Below are positions 1 through 6,930 of a stretch of DNA of 14,029 bases, piece after piece (the first letter of the stretch is position 1; every line of letters starts with the position of its first letter). The position numbers were made by a program, and so were the translations under genes. Below the pieces are notes generated by a model, which worked only from the letters and a program-made list of their open reading frames with translations, did no database searches and had not been told where the DNA came from. The DNA comes from Syntrophobacterales bacterium (lineage in GTDB: Bacteria > Desulfobacterota > Syntrophia > Syntrophales > JAAYKM01): contig JAITWQ010000244.1 of NCBI GenBank assembly GCA_031285215.1, positions 1 through 14,029 on the forward strand, given 5' to 3'.

Positions 1-1
1 C

Positions 2-496
2 ATTGACCGTGGAGAGATGTTTGTCCGTTCTTTCATAAATGCAGATACGGTCAATGCCTTCGGCGGTAGCAAGGAAGCGCTCTACAGGAGCGAAGAAGTC
101 TTTGGCGGAACGAACAATATCTTTGAACTTCCCGACAGGCAGCGCTCCGACAACGCTATTAAAAACAATTACTATGTCAATCTGAGAACATTTGAGGTGG
201 ACGCGGACAAAGAAGGCAAAAAACAACTGATCGTTGTTAAAAACCTCTCTTCCTCCGGACGTTACTTCAAAAATATGACATTGTTCACATCAGCGGAAAT
301 TTACAACCTCGAATGGGATGGTATGGGTTTCGTGGAAAACTGGCGGACGCGGAAAATAAACGGCTATGTTACCGACTACCAGATCAAGGATATTGATAAC
401 GACGGAGAAAAAGAGCTGGTCCTGGCCCTTGTCATGTCCAGCAGCGGTTTCCTGCAGAAGGAAGGCGTCATTGTCTCCTACAAACTGAATCAATAA
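2..496 (+). CDS. C-terminal part of a VCBS/FG-GAP-like repeat protein (5' truncated by window)
   Basis: The frame is open from base 2, upstream of the first ATG at 17, so the gene almost certainly begins outside the window and only its last 164 or so codons are here. Near the C-terminus the sequence DIDNDGEKELVLAL fits the Asp-rich calcium-binding loop of VCBS/FG-GAP repeats, which are beta-propeller blades found in exported or surface proteins. An earlier stretch (FEVDADKEGKKQLIVVKN) looks like a second, weaker blade of the same pattern. No signal peptide can be judged because the N-terminus is missing. The gene ends 72 bp before the tRNA gene and is followed by that gene's own promoter. Repeat-type protein is fairly sure; the function and any partner are unknown. 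Confidence 0.7.
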   Translation: MDRGEMFVRSFINADTVNAFGGSKEALYRSEEVFGGTNNIFELPDRQRSDNAIKNNYYVNLRTFEVDADKEGKKQLIVVKNLSSSGRYFKNMTLFTSAEIYNLEWDGMGFVENWRTRKINGYVTDYQIKDIDNDGEKELVLALVMSSSGFLQKEGVIVSYKLNQ

Positions 497-500
497 TTAA

Positions 501-529
501 TTGACATCGCCTGAAAAAATGTATATGAG
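501..529 (+). promoter_or_regulatory. sigma-70-type promoter of the tRNA gene
   Basis: A perfect -35 box TTGACA lies at 501-506. Seventeen bases downstream is TATGAG at 524-529; an alternative -10, TATATG, lies at 522-527. The tRNA begins about 35 bp after the expected start site, a usual length for a processed 5' leader. Confidence 0.6.
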
Positions 530-568
530 GGGCAGTTGTTGCTTCTCCGGTTGGAAATGGGAAACACT

Positions 569-645
569 GGCGGTGTAGCTCAGCTGGTTAGAGCATACGG
601 CTCATATCCGTAGTGTCCGGGGTTCAATTCCCTGCACCGCCACCA
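569..645 (+). tRNA. tRNA-Met (anticodon CAT), elongator type
   Basis: A full cloverleaf can be drawn by eye. The acceptor stem is 569-575 with 635-641, the D-arm 578-594, and the anticodon stem 596-600 with 608-612. The loop CTCATAT puts CAT at 603-605. The variable loop has five bases, and the T-arm is 618-634 with loop TTCAATT. A discriminator A at 642 and an encoded CCA at 643-645 complete it. G1-C72 pairing and the lack of three G-C pairs in the anticodon stem argue against the initiator tRNA. CAT could also be an Ile tRNA whose C34 is converted to lysidine by TilS. Elongator Met is preferred on general resemblance to deltaproteobacterial tRNA-Met, but this was not tested. Confidence 0.9.
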
Positions 646-660
646 AAATACAATTCGTAT

Positions 661-702
661 AAAAGGCCAGGACGCCGCAGAAATAAATGGTTCTGGCTTT
701 TT
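661..702 (+). terminator. Rho-independent terminator after the tRNA
   Basis: The arm 666-672 (GCCAGGA) pairs with 691-697 (TTCTGGC), including one G-U pair, and the stem can be extended by A-T pairs outward. The loop is 18 bases. TTTTT at 698-702 follows directly. The hairpin covers the ATG at 687, which is one reason not to start the Nudix gene there. Confidence 0.65.
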
Positions 703-845
703 GCGTAAAAATGCGTGGATGCAGCGCATTTGTCGGTATATTTATCTGGCATACTCAAGAGAGATATAAAAAAAGATGCGAGGCATGCAGAACTTTACAG
801 GCTGCGCGTCGTGTTACCATTATCCCAAATCATCGGCAGACTTTT

Positions 846-1697
846 ATGGTGGTTATGGCATCAAATTCACTTCCCTACACCAAAGACACCCCTTCATTTC
901 TCGCAGCGATCAGAAATGCTTTGGCTGGCCAATCCCCGGATTTTCAGGAAAGGCTCTCTTTCGCCAATGAAGAAAAAGCAAAAGGGATTCACTATTATCT
1001 CGCCGGAGTCTGTGTTCCTCTCTGTTATCAACATGATGATTGGCATGTCCTTTTAATCAAGCGCTCTGCCAATGTTTCACAACCAGGAGATTTAAGTTTT
1101 CCCGGCGGGCTTTTCAGCCCATGGCAGGATCATCTGCTGAAATACGCGATTTTGTTGGGTATTGTTCCCCTGTTAAAAAATAAGGACAGCTTGTTTTGGA
1201 AAAACAAGGACCGCCGCACGCGGCAATTAATGATCCGGTTTTTAGCAACGGCTGTACGCGAAGCGTGGGAGGAAACTGGCATCAACCCCTATAATTTGGC
1301 CTACTTGGGCTCTTTTGCCCCTTATACGCTAAATTTTTCTTCCAGTATCATTTTTCCTTCCGTGTGCCATGTGGCGGAAAAACCTCACTATCGCCTTAAC
1401 GATGAAGTCGAACAAATCATTCCCCTGCCATTTTCTTCCCTTTTCGATGACTCGTCCTACTATCGCCTTCATATCTATAAAGACCGGCATTTGTACACGG
1501 ACAAAGAATTCCCCTGCCTTCTTTTTCAGGATGACCGGGGTGAAAGCCATATTTTATGGGGAGCTACTTTTTTCCTGCTGATGACATTTTTGCAAACCGT
1601 TTATGGTTTTCAAATGCCTCAAATTGATCACCGGAAAAGAATATTGACTAAAACCCTGTCTCCTCATTACAAAACCTTGTCCCAAGTATTATCCTAG
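846..1697 (+). CDS. Nudix hydrolase, CoA-pyrophosphatase-like, with an insertion in the Nudix box
   Basis: Nudix enzymes cleave nucleoside diphosphates linked to another group. The stretch VLLIKRSANVSQPGDLSFPGG matches the LLxxRSxxLxxHxGxxxFPGG signature of the CoA/NADH pyrophosphatase-like branch (NudL, UPF0035). The catalytic helix REAWEETGI (residues 138-146 from this start) carries the metal-binding glutamates. Normally about 14 residues separate the last Gly of FPGG from that Arg; here there are about 50, so roughly 36 extra residues sit inside the box. The frame is open from ATG 687, but those 53 codons overlap the tRNA terminator and show no domain. ATG 846 or 855 is preferred, although neither has a strong ribosome binding site. 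The product would be 283 residues. Nudix is sure; the CoA substrate is an inference. Confidence 0.8.
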   Translation: MVVMASNSLPYTKDTPSFLAAIRNALAGQSPDFQERLSFANEEKAKGIHYYLAGVCVPLCYQHDDWHVLLIKRSANVSQPGDLSFPGGLFSPWQDHLLKYAILLGIVPLLKNKDSLFWKNKDRRTRQLMIRFLATAVREAWEETGINPYNLAYLGSFAPYTLNFSSSIIFPSVCHVAEKPHYRLNDEVEQIIPLPFSSLFDDSSYYRLHIYKDRHLYTDKEFPCLLFQDDRGESHILWGATFFLLMTFLQTVYGFQMPQIDHRKRILTKTLSPHYKTLSQVLS

Positions 1698-1848
1698 ACG
1701 GCGAACAGCTTGGGACACGGAGAGTTGCCTAATCAAGATGGAAAAAACCAGTCGAAAAGGCAGTCACCTTTACTTATGCCCCCTTTGGCCGGCGTATTGA
1801 AAAGAAGGTAGAGACCGTGAGCAGGTGCATTACTATCGCTATGACAAT
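1698..1848 (+). pseudogene. Remnant of an RHS/YD-repeat protein gene, frameshifted
   Basis: No single frame is open, but consecutive frames give RHS-type peptide segments in the right order. The frame of base 1711 reads WDTESCLIKMEK, resembling the RHS pattern xDxENRLIKVE. The next frame, from 1763, reads VTFTYAPFGRRIEKKVE, resembling YDPFGRRIEK. The first frame then resumes at 1813 with DREQVHYYRYDN. Together this matches the repeat core that precedes the variable C-terminal toxin in RHS proteins. At least two indels (near 1760 and 1813) break it, and there is no start. The intact gene and its toxin are not in the window. RHS origin is quite likely; the precise ends are uncertain. Confidence 0.6.
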
Positions 1849-1985
1849 TGCACAAGCCTATGATAAGGTCACCAAACTGGCAAAGAAGCATGGTATTGGC
1901 TTTTTGGGATGTGGGCAGTACTGGTGGTATCGTCAAACCGGCTGATAGAAGCCGGTGGTTAAAGGGTGATTTACATGTGCGATAA
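1849..1985 (+). pseudogene. Degraded gene fragment of unknown family, next to the RHS remnant
   Basis: One frame reads AYDKVTKLAKKHGIGFL up to about 1905. A one-base shift continues plausibly as DVGSTGGIVKPADR and runs to TAA at 1983-1985. The two halves join into a sensible protein-like sequence (KHGIGFL then DVGSTGG), which suggests a frameshifted C-terminal end of a small soluble protein. I do not recognise the family. Its position just after RHS debris is where an immunity gene would sit, but that role is only an inference from location. Confidence 0.4.
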
Positions 1986-2040
1986 TTGTATTATATGCAG
2001 AGAAAAATTTGATGACAGCTGTGCAGGAAAATCTGCATGA
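1975..2040 (+). CDS. Possible 21-residue Cys-rich small protein
   Basis: ATG 1975 is preceded at eight bases by AAAGGG (1961-1966), a good ribosome binding site. The 21 codons begin MCDNCIIC and end CAGKSA, with cysteines at positions 2, 5, 8 and 16, and stop with TGA at 2038. The CxxCxxC pattern could bind a metal. It lies 28 bp before queD, so it could be a leader peptide of the que operon, a real microprotein, or a chance frame at the end of the degraded segment it overlaps by about 10 bases. The good spacing and cysteine density favour listing it, with low certainty. Confidence 0.35.
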   Translation: MCDNCIICREKFDDSCAGKSA

Positions 2041-2068
2041 GATTTTTTTAGCGGGAAAGGAATAACAA

Positions 2069-2449
2069 ATGGCGGATGTTTTTGAAATTTACGTTAAAAC
2101 GCATTTTGCGGCGGCCCATACGTTAAGAGGGTATCAGGGTGATTGTGCGCGTCTTCACGGTCATAATTGGCATGTTGAATTATTTGTGCGCTGCGAACGT
2201 TTGGATGATATGGAAATGGGTGTTGATTTTCGTGTTCTTAAAGAAAATATCAATGAGATTATGGAATATCTTGATCACCAAAATTTAAACGATCTGCCCA
2301 TGTTTGCCCGGGAAAACCCAACGTCGGAGGCTGTTGCCCGTTATCTTTACCGGGCGCTGTCGGAGAGGCTAAACGACGAGCGGGTTTCCGTCGCCAGGGT
2401 AAGAGTGTCGGAGACGCAGGATACGGGCGCTCTTTATTGGGAAGAATGA
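2069..2449 (+). CDS. queD: 6-carboxy-5,6,7,8-tetrahydropterin synthase QueD
   Basis: QueD converts 7,8-dihydroneopterin triphosphate to 6-carboxytetrahydropterin, the first committed step toward preQ0 and queuosine. The 126-residue protein has the PTPS/QueD features. The zinc ligands are H17 (FAAAH) and H30/H32 (LHGHNWH). The catalytic Cys is C26 in the CxxxHGH arrangement that separates QueD from true pyruvoyl-tetrahydropterin synthases. H70 lies in LDHQNLND, PTSE is at 84-87, and the substrate-binding E115 lies in SETQDTG. GGAAAGGA sits about ten bases before the ATG. It is the first gene of queD-queE-queC and ends three bases before queE. No GTP cyclohydrolase I gene, which would supply the substrate, is in the window. 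Confidence 0.95.
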   Translation: MADVFEIYVKTHFAAAHTLRGYQGDCARLHGHNWHVELFVRCERLDDMEMGVDFRVLKENINEIMEYLDHQNLNDLPMFARENPTSEAVARYLYRALSERLNDERVSVARVRVSETQDTGALYWEE

Positions 2450-2452
2450 ACG

Positions 2453-3100
2453 ATGTCCCTTGTTATCAGTGAAATTTTTTACAGCATTCAGGGTGAATCG
2501 TCACACGCCGGGCGTCCCTGTCAGTTTGTCCGTCTGGCGGGCTGTAATCTGCGCTGCTCATACTGTGATACGTCCTACGCCTACGATGGCGGGGAACCTG
2601 TGGAATTGACGGAGATCGTTGCTGTTCTTGTTGCCCACCCTTGCCGCCTCGTGGAGATAACGGGGGGTGAGCCTCTTCTGCAAGAGGAAACGCCGGTACT
2701 TCTCACAGCGCTTTTGGAAAGAGGCTTTGAGGTTCTTCTGGAAACTAACGGTACATACAGCGTCGAAGACGTTGACAGGCGCTGCGGGAAAATTATAGAC
2801 ATCAAATGCCCCTCCAGCGGTGAGGCGCACAAAACATTCTGGGGTAACATGGATATGTTGACGCCTGGAGATGAAATTAAGTTTGTCATTCAGGATAGGG
2901 GAGATTATGATTACGCCTTGGGAGTTCTTGCCCGCCGGAAAAACATTTTAAATTCCGGCTGCGCCATTCTTTTTTCGCCGGTATTTGGCGTTTTGCCGCC
3001 GGCTATGCTGGCAAAATGGATTCTCGCCGCTGATCTTCCCGTCCGTATGAAGGTGCAGATGCATAGAGTGATCTGGACTGACCGCACCACAGGCGTTTGA
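2453..3100 (+). CDS. queE: 7-carboxy-7-deazaguanine synthase QueE (radical SAM)
   Basis: QueE is the radical SAM enzyme that contracts 6-carboxytetrahydropterin to 7-carboxy-7-deazaguanine. The cluster motif CNLRCSYC provides C31, C35 and C38, the CxxxCxxC ligands of the [4Fe-4S] cluster. It is preceded by the typical FYSIQGE and AGRPCQFVRLAGC. The SAM-binding EITGGEPLLQ is at residues 68-77, and near the C-terminus VRMKVQMHRVIW matches the family's Q-x-H-(K/R)-x-(I/L)-W ending. At 215 residues it is near the E. coli length. It starts three bases after queD stops, so translational coupling is likely. Confidence 0.95.
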   Translation: MSLVISEIFYSIQGESSHAGRPCQFVRLAGCNLRCSYCDTSYAYDGGEPVELTEIVAVLVAHPCRLVEITGGEPLLQEETPVLLTALLERGFEVLLETNGTYSVEDVDRRCGKIIDIKCPSSGEAHKTFWGNMDMLTPGDEIKFVIQDRGDYDYALGVLARRKNILNSGCAILFSPVFGVLPPAMLAKWILAADLPVRMKVQMHRVIWTDRTTGV

Positions 3101-3112
3101 AAGGATCATGTT

Positions 3113-3805
3113 ATGGAAGAGACAAAAAAGGCTGTCATTCTTTTAAGTGGGGGGCTTGACTCTACAACGCTGCTGGCCCTCGCCCGCAGTGAGGGGTTTT
3201 CCTTATACGGTCTGACATTTCGCTACGGCCAGCGCCATCTTCACGAGATTGCGGCGGCTTGCCGGGTGGCGGAGCGTTTTCGTATCTGCGAACACCGCAT
3301 TGTTGATATTGATCTCCGCGCCTTTGGCGGTTCCGCCCTTACGGGAGATATCGCGATACCCAAGGGGGAAGCGTTATCGGAGACAGAGGATATTCCTGTA
3401 ACTTACGTGCCGGCGCGCAACACCATTTTTCTGAGCTATGCCCTTGCCTGGGCGGAGGTGCTGAAAATAAACGATATTTTTATCGGCGTGAATGTTGTTG
3501 ATTACAGCGGTTATCCCGATTGCCGCCCTGAGTTTATTGAAGCCTTTGCCAAAACGGCAAATCTGGCCATTAAAGCGGCTGTGGAGGGAGAAATCATGAT
3601 TTCTGTCCGCGCACCGCTGATGTATTTATCCAAAGGAGAAATTATCCGGCTGGGACAGAGCCTTGGCGTGGATTACCGTTTGACTCACACATGCTATGAT
3701 CCGGAACCGGATGGTTTATCCTGCGGGCAATGTGACAGCTGCCTTTTACGGAAGAAGGGATTTCTGGAAGCGGGGTTTAAGGATCCCATTGATTATGCCC
3801 TTTGA
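3113..3805 (+). CDS. queC: 7-cyano-7-deazaguanine (preQ0) synthase QueC
   Basis: QueC uses ATP and ammonia to turn 7-carboxy-7-deazaguanine into preQ0. The 230-residue protein has the PP-loop SGGLDS at 12-17, [10 protein letters not shown] at 98-107, [12 protein letters not shown] at 130-141, and a C-terminal zinc site of C194, C204, C207 and C210 ([19 protein letters not shown]). AAGGA at 3101-3105 stands seven bases before this ATG; the ATG at 3108 is in another frame. It closes the queDEC operon, twelve bases after queE. No preQ0 reductase (queF) or tgt follows, so those steps are encoded elsewhere or preQ0 is salvaged. Confidence 0.95.
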   Translation: MEETKKAVILLSGGLDSTTLLALARSEGFSLYGLTFRYGQRHLHEIAAACRVAERFRICEHRIVDIDLRAFGGSALTGDIAIPKGEALSETEDIPVTYVPARNTIFLSYALAWAEVLKINDIFIGVNVVDYSGYPDCRPEFIEAFAKTANLAIKAAVEGEIMISVRAPLMYLSKGEIIRLGQSLGVDYRLTHTCYDPEPDGLSCGQCDSCLLRKKGFLEAGFKDPIDYAL

Positions 3806-4184
3806 CGCCGATGCGGTAAAATCATTTGCCTGATCAGGGAAAAATAGAAGAGGGTACAAAAGAAACCGCGCAGACATTGTATGCACTTGATTTACAAATG
3901 CAGTTGCGTGTGCAAAACGAATAAATCGGAGACTTTTAAAATATTTGTAAAAAAAGCTAAAATTTCTTGATTCTTATAATCCTTTGTGCTAGTTGCATGA
4001 GAAAATTCATCATCTCTGAAACTTTATGATGTCAGTTTAGGGGAGCCATTTTGTCGGATCAGGTAATCAGGCGTGATGAATAGCCCATCGGTGAAAAAAA
4101 GCGGTCATTATCTGAAATACAGTTAGGATGGGGCTTGTTTTAACAATTTTTATTTGATCCTTTTGAAAGGGGGAATTTGCAGTT
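3806..4184 (+). promoter_or_regulatory. Long non-coding region upstream of the first HU gene
   Basis: This stretch of 379 bases has no credible gene on either strand. It is AT-rich around 3930-3985, where TAAAAT (3958-3963) and TATAAT (3975-3980) could be -10 boxes, but neither has a convincing -35 at 16-18 bases. A perfect 10-bp palindrome CCTGATCAGG lies at 3829-3838, and weak arms CATCAT (4008-4013) and ATGATG (4026-4031) could form a hairpin. No queuosine riboswitch or terminator after queC was recognised. GAAAGGGGG at 4165-4173 is the HU ribosome binding site. The HU promoter most likely lies here. Confidence 0.35.
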
Positions 4185-4457
4185 ATGACGAAAGCAGAAC
4201 TTGTGTCAGTTATTGCAGAAGGGGTAGGGATTACCAAGGTTGCTGCGGCAGAAGCGATTGAAGTTTTTATGAAAACTGTTGGTCAGGAACTCAAGAAGAA
4301 CGGTAAATTTGGCTTGGTCGGTTTTGGTTCCTTTAATGTTGTCAAGAGAAAGGCCAGAACAGGGATTAACCCGCAGACGAAAAAGCCTATCAAGATTGCT
4401 GCTAAAAAAGTTGTTAAATTCAGGCCTGGCAAGCAGCTTTCAGAAAAAGTAAAATAA
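4185..4457 (+). CDS. HU-family DNA-binding protein (paralogue 1)
   Basis: This is a 90-residue histone-like nucleoid protein that binds and bends DNA as a dimer. The order is typical: an N-terminal helical dimerisation part (MTKAELVSVIAE), the core GKFGLVGFGSF at 40-50, then the beta-arm with GINPQT at 60-65. P63 is the residue that intercalates between bases. The arm and C-terminus are very lysine-rich. ATG 4185 follows a strong GAAAGGGGG. The gene stands alone between a long leader and a strong terminator. It is closer to HU than to IHF by eye, but the two cannot be separated with certainty. Confidence 0.93.
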   Translation: MTKAELVSVIAEGVGITKVAAAEAIEVFMKTVGQELKKNGKFGLVGFGSFNVVKRKARTGINPQTKKPIKIAAKKVVKFRPGKQLSEKVK

Positions 4458-4472
4458 GCGCTCCCATGCTGA

Positions 4473-4512
4473 AAAAAACTCCGCCATCCTTGTGGTGTGC
4501 GGAGTTTTTTTT
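4473..4512 (+). terminator. Rho-independent terminator of the first HU gene
   Basis: The arm ACTCCGC (4478-4484) pairs perfectly with GCGGAGT (4499-4505) around a 14-base loop. It has an A-run before it and eight Ts at 4505-4512. It begins 16 bases after the HU stop codon. Confidence 0.85.
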
Positions 4513-4588
4513 GTGGCAATGCCTCCGCTTTACTGCTATGGTCACAAACCGATTTTTCAGCCATAGATCATGTTTTTTGTAAGGAGCA

Positions 4589-5581
4589 GTGTTGACGAAG
4601 AGAAGGATACTAAGTGGGATGAGACCCACGGGAAAGTTGCACTTGGGTAATTTGCAAGGCGCCCTCAAAAATTGGGTTGATCTGCAAAACGATACCAGAA
4701 ATGAATGTTTTTATTTTGTTGCCGACTGGCATGCCTTAACCAGCGATTACGGCGCTCCCGACCAAATTCGTGATAACAGCATGGAAATGGTGCTGGATTG
4801 GCTCAGCGCGGGCCTTGATCCGGAGCAAAGCACTCTCTTTGTCCAGTCCGCTATAAAAGAGCACGCGGAACTTTATCTTTTACTGGGAATGATTACGCCT
4901 CTGGCCTGGCTGGAAAGAAATCCCACATACAAGGAAATGAAAGAGGAGTTGAGCAGCAAGGATCTGGCGACGTACGGTTTTTTGGGCTATCCCGTTTTAC
5001 AGGCGGGTGATATCATCATTTATCGCGGCCAGGGGGTGCCGGTAGGTGTTGATCAGCTTCCCCATATCGAACTGACACGGGAAATTGCCCGGCGGTTTAA
5101 CTTTCTTTACGGGGAGGTGTTTCCCATTCCGGAGCCGCTGCTGACAGAAGTGCCGAAACTTATGGGCATTGACGGCCGCAAGATGAGCAAATCCTACGGT
5201 AATTCCATTTACATTTCCGACGGAGCGGACGAGGTGAAAACGAAGGTGGCGGCCATGTTTACGGATCCCCGGCGTATGCGCCGCCGCGATCCCGGCAACC
5301 CGGATATCTGTAATGTGTACAGTTTCCATCATCTTTATTCCGCAGAGGAAGAAAGGGCGCGTATTGACCGCGAATGCCGGGCGGCGGAGATAGGATGTAC
5401 GGACTGTAAAAAAATGCTTGGCGAGAAAATTATCGCGGCCATGGCTCCGCTTCATGAAAAGCGCCGCCGGTTGAGCAGCCGCCTTGATGATGTTCGTCAG
5501 ATCATTATTGAGGGTAATCTCAAGGCCTCTGCCGTTGCCCGGGAGACGATGGAAAAAGTTCGGGATGCGATGAAAATTTGA
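4589..5581 (+). CDS. trpS: Tryptophanyl-tRNA synthetase
   Basis: This class I aminoacyl-tRNA synthetase charges tRNA-Trp. It has SGMRPTGKLHLGN at 9-21, containing the HIGH-equivalent HLGN, and GRKMSKSYGN at 196-205 with the KMSKS signature. FVADWHALTS and a C-terminal EIGCTDCKK segment are also typical of bacterial TrpRS. At 330 residues the length is normal. An in-frame TAA at 4580 limits the start to GTG 4589 or the adjacent TTG 4592. AAGGAG at 4581-4586 is only two bases from the GTG and five from the TTG, so TTG may be the true start. scpA follows after 62 bases, probably in one operon with scpB and rluB. Confidence 0.95.
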   Translation: MLTKRRILSGMRPTGKLHLGNLQGALKNWVDLQNDTRNECFYFVADWHALTSDYGAPDQIRDNSMEMVLDWLSAGLDPEQSTLFVQSAIKEHAELYLLLGMITPLAWLERNPTYKEMKEELSSKDLATYGFLGYPVLQAGDIIIYRGQGVPVGVDQLPHIELTREIARRFNFLYGEVFPIPEPLLTEVPKLMGIDGRKMSKSYGNSIYISDGADEVKTKVAAMFTDPRRMRRRDPGNPDICNVYSFHHLYSAEEERARIDRECRAAEIGCTDCKKMLGEKIIAAMAPLHEKRRRLSSRLDDVRQIIIEGNLKASAVARETMEKVRDAMKI

Positions 5582-5643
5582 ACCGTATCACGCCGGAATG
5601 TTTCTGAAAAATCAACAAGAATACGATTTTCCCTTTGTGTCCT

Positions 5644-6393
5644 ATGGATTATGAAATCAGGCTTGATCAGTTTCAAGGCCCCCTTGATCTTCTTCTCTTC
5701 CTGATTCGGAAAAATAAGATTGATATTTATGATATTCCCATCGCCCATATTGCCGGGCAATACTGGGAGTATATGGAGATCATTCAGGCTCTTGATCTGG
5801 ATAAAGCGGGTGAATATCTTGTTTTGGCGGCCACTCTCCTCCATCTGAAATCGCGTATGCTTTTGCCCGTTCCCAAAGATGAGGAACAGGGCGGGGAAGA
5901 GGAAGATCCGCGAGCCGAGCTGGTACGCCATCTGCTGGAGCATCAGGTTCTCAAGAATGTTGTTTCCGTTCTGGAATCCAGATCTTTGTTGGAACGGGAT
6001 GTTTTTAAACGGGGATTTCACGATGAAGGGGAAAAAACTTTTCCCGAAGGGCAGCTGGCCGAAATGGGGGTTTTCGATTTAATTGAGGCCCTGGCGAAGG
6101 TTATCACGGAATCGCGCGGAACGAAGCAGCTGGAAATTGATCTGGAGAAAATTTCCCTTGCCGACCGGATTAATGAAATCATGGAGATTTTGGCAGAGAA
6201 TAAAACTGTTGGTTTTTATGATCTTTTTGGAGATACGCCCATTACTAAAAAGCAAATTGTTTATACTTTTCTGTCCATTTTGGAGTTAACCCGTCTGAGG
6301 ATGATCCGCGTATTTCAGGATTTATCGTCCGGCGTGATTCAGATTTTTCTTGTCGAAGCGGGAAAACATCAGGCAGAATATGGCGCTGCTTAA
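5644..6393 (+). CDS. scpA: Segregation and condensation protein A (ScpA kleisin)
   Basis: ScpA is the kleisin that bridges the SMC dimer and ScpB in the bacterial condensin, which compacts and separates chromosomes. The N-terminal signature FQGPLDLLLFLIRKNKIDIYDIPI is unmistakable, and the C-terminal 70 residues look like the winged helix that binds the SMC head. The product is about 250 residues, a normal length. ATG 5644 is preferred; an in-frame TTG lies three codons upstream. No good ribosome binding site is seen before either, which is odd for this gene-dense stretch. scpB starts within 15 bases of its stop. Confidence 0.93.
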   Translation: MDYEIRLDQFQGPLDLLLFLIRKNKIDIYDIPIAHIAGQYWEYMEIIQALDLDKAGEYLVLAATLLHLKSRMLLPVPKDEEQGGEEEDPRAELVRHLLEHQVLKNVVSVLESRSLLERDVFKRGFHDEGEKTFPEGQLAEMGVFDLIEALAKVITESRGTKQLEIDLEKISLADRINEIMEILAENKTVGFYDLFGDTPITKKQIVYTFLSILELTRLRMIRVFQDLSSGVIQIFLVEAGKHQAEYGAA

Positions 6394-6407
6394 TTACGGA
6401 AATGATT

Positions 6408-6929
6408 ATGGAAAATTTAAAGGCCATTGTCGAAGCCCTTATCTTTGCCTCGGAAACACCGTTGACGCTGGAAAAGCTCACCGCTGTTTTGGAAGAGGTG
6501 GAAAAAAAAACGATACGGGCGTGTTTGGAGGAACTGGTTGCAGAATATGACGGGGAAACGAAGGGTTTTTACCTTGCGGAAGTCGCGGGGGGCTATCACT
6601 TTCGCACGAGAAATGAGTGGAGCGGATGGGTGCAGCGGCTGAAGAAGGGAAAACCCGCCACTTTAAGCGCGGTGATGCTGGAGGCGCTGGCGATTACCGC
6701 CTACCGCCAGCCGGTATTGAAGGCGGAGATTGACAGCATCCGCGGGGTGGATTCGGGGGGAACAATCCGGAAATTGTTGGAAAAAAAACTGATACGCATT
6801 GTGGGGAGAAAAGATGTGCCGGGGCATCCCATTCTCTACGGCACGACGCAGAGATTTCTGGATGTCTTTAATCTGAAGGATTTGTCGGAATTGCCAACAC
6901 TGCGCGAATTGAAGGAATTACAGGAATAA
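6408..6929 (+). CDS. scpB: Segregation and condensation protein B (ScpB)
   Basis: ScpB is a dimeric winged-helix protein that binds the middle of ScpA in the SMC-ScpAB complex. Typical elements are the N-terminal LKAIVEALIFASETPLTLEKL, then LEALAITAYRQPVLKAEIDSIRGVDSGG near residues 91-118, and the end segment VPGHPILYGTTQRFLDVFNL. ATG 6402 is also in frame, but GGA at 6398-6400 is better spaced for ATG 6408. The product is 173 residues. It stops one base before rluB, so the two are probably translationally coupled. Confidence 0.94.
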   Translation: MENLKAIVEALIFASETPLTLEKLTAVLEEVEKKTIRACLEELVAEYDGETKGFYLAEVAGGYHFRTRNEWSGWVQRLKKGKPATLSAVMLEALAITAYRQPVLKAEIDSIRGVDSGGTIRKLLEKKLIRIVGRKDVPGHPILYGTTQRFLDVFNLKDLSELPTLRELKELQE

Positions 6930-6930
6930 C

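Noticed and set aside
687..845. N-terminal extension of the Nudix frame from ATG 687
   Set aside because: It overlaps the tRNA terminator, has no ribosome binding site and no domain-like sequence; the recognisable protein begins near 846.
5497..6021. 174-codon minus-strand frame across the trpS-scpA junction
   Set aside because: It is antisense to two well-recognised genes and shows no domain signature or ribosome binding site.
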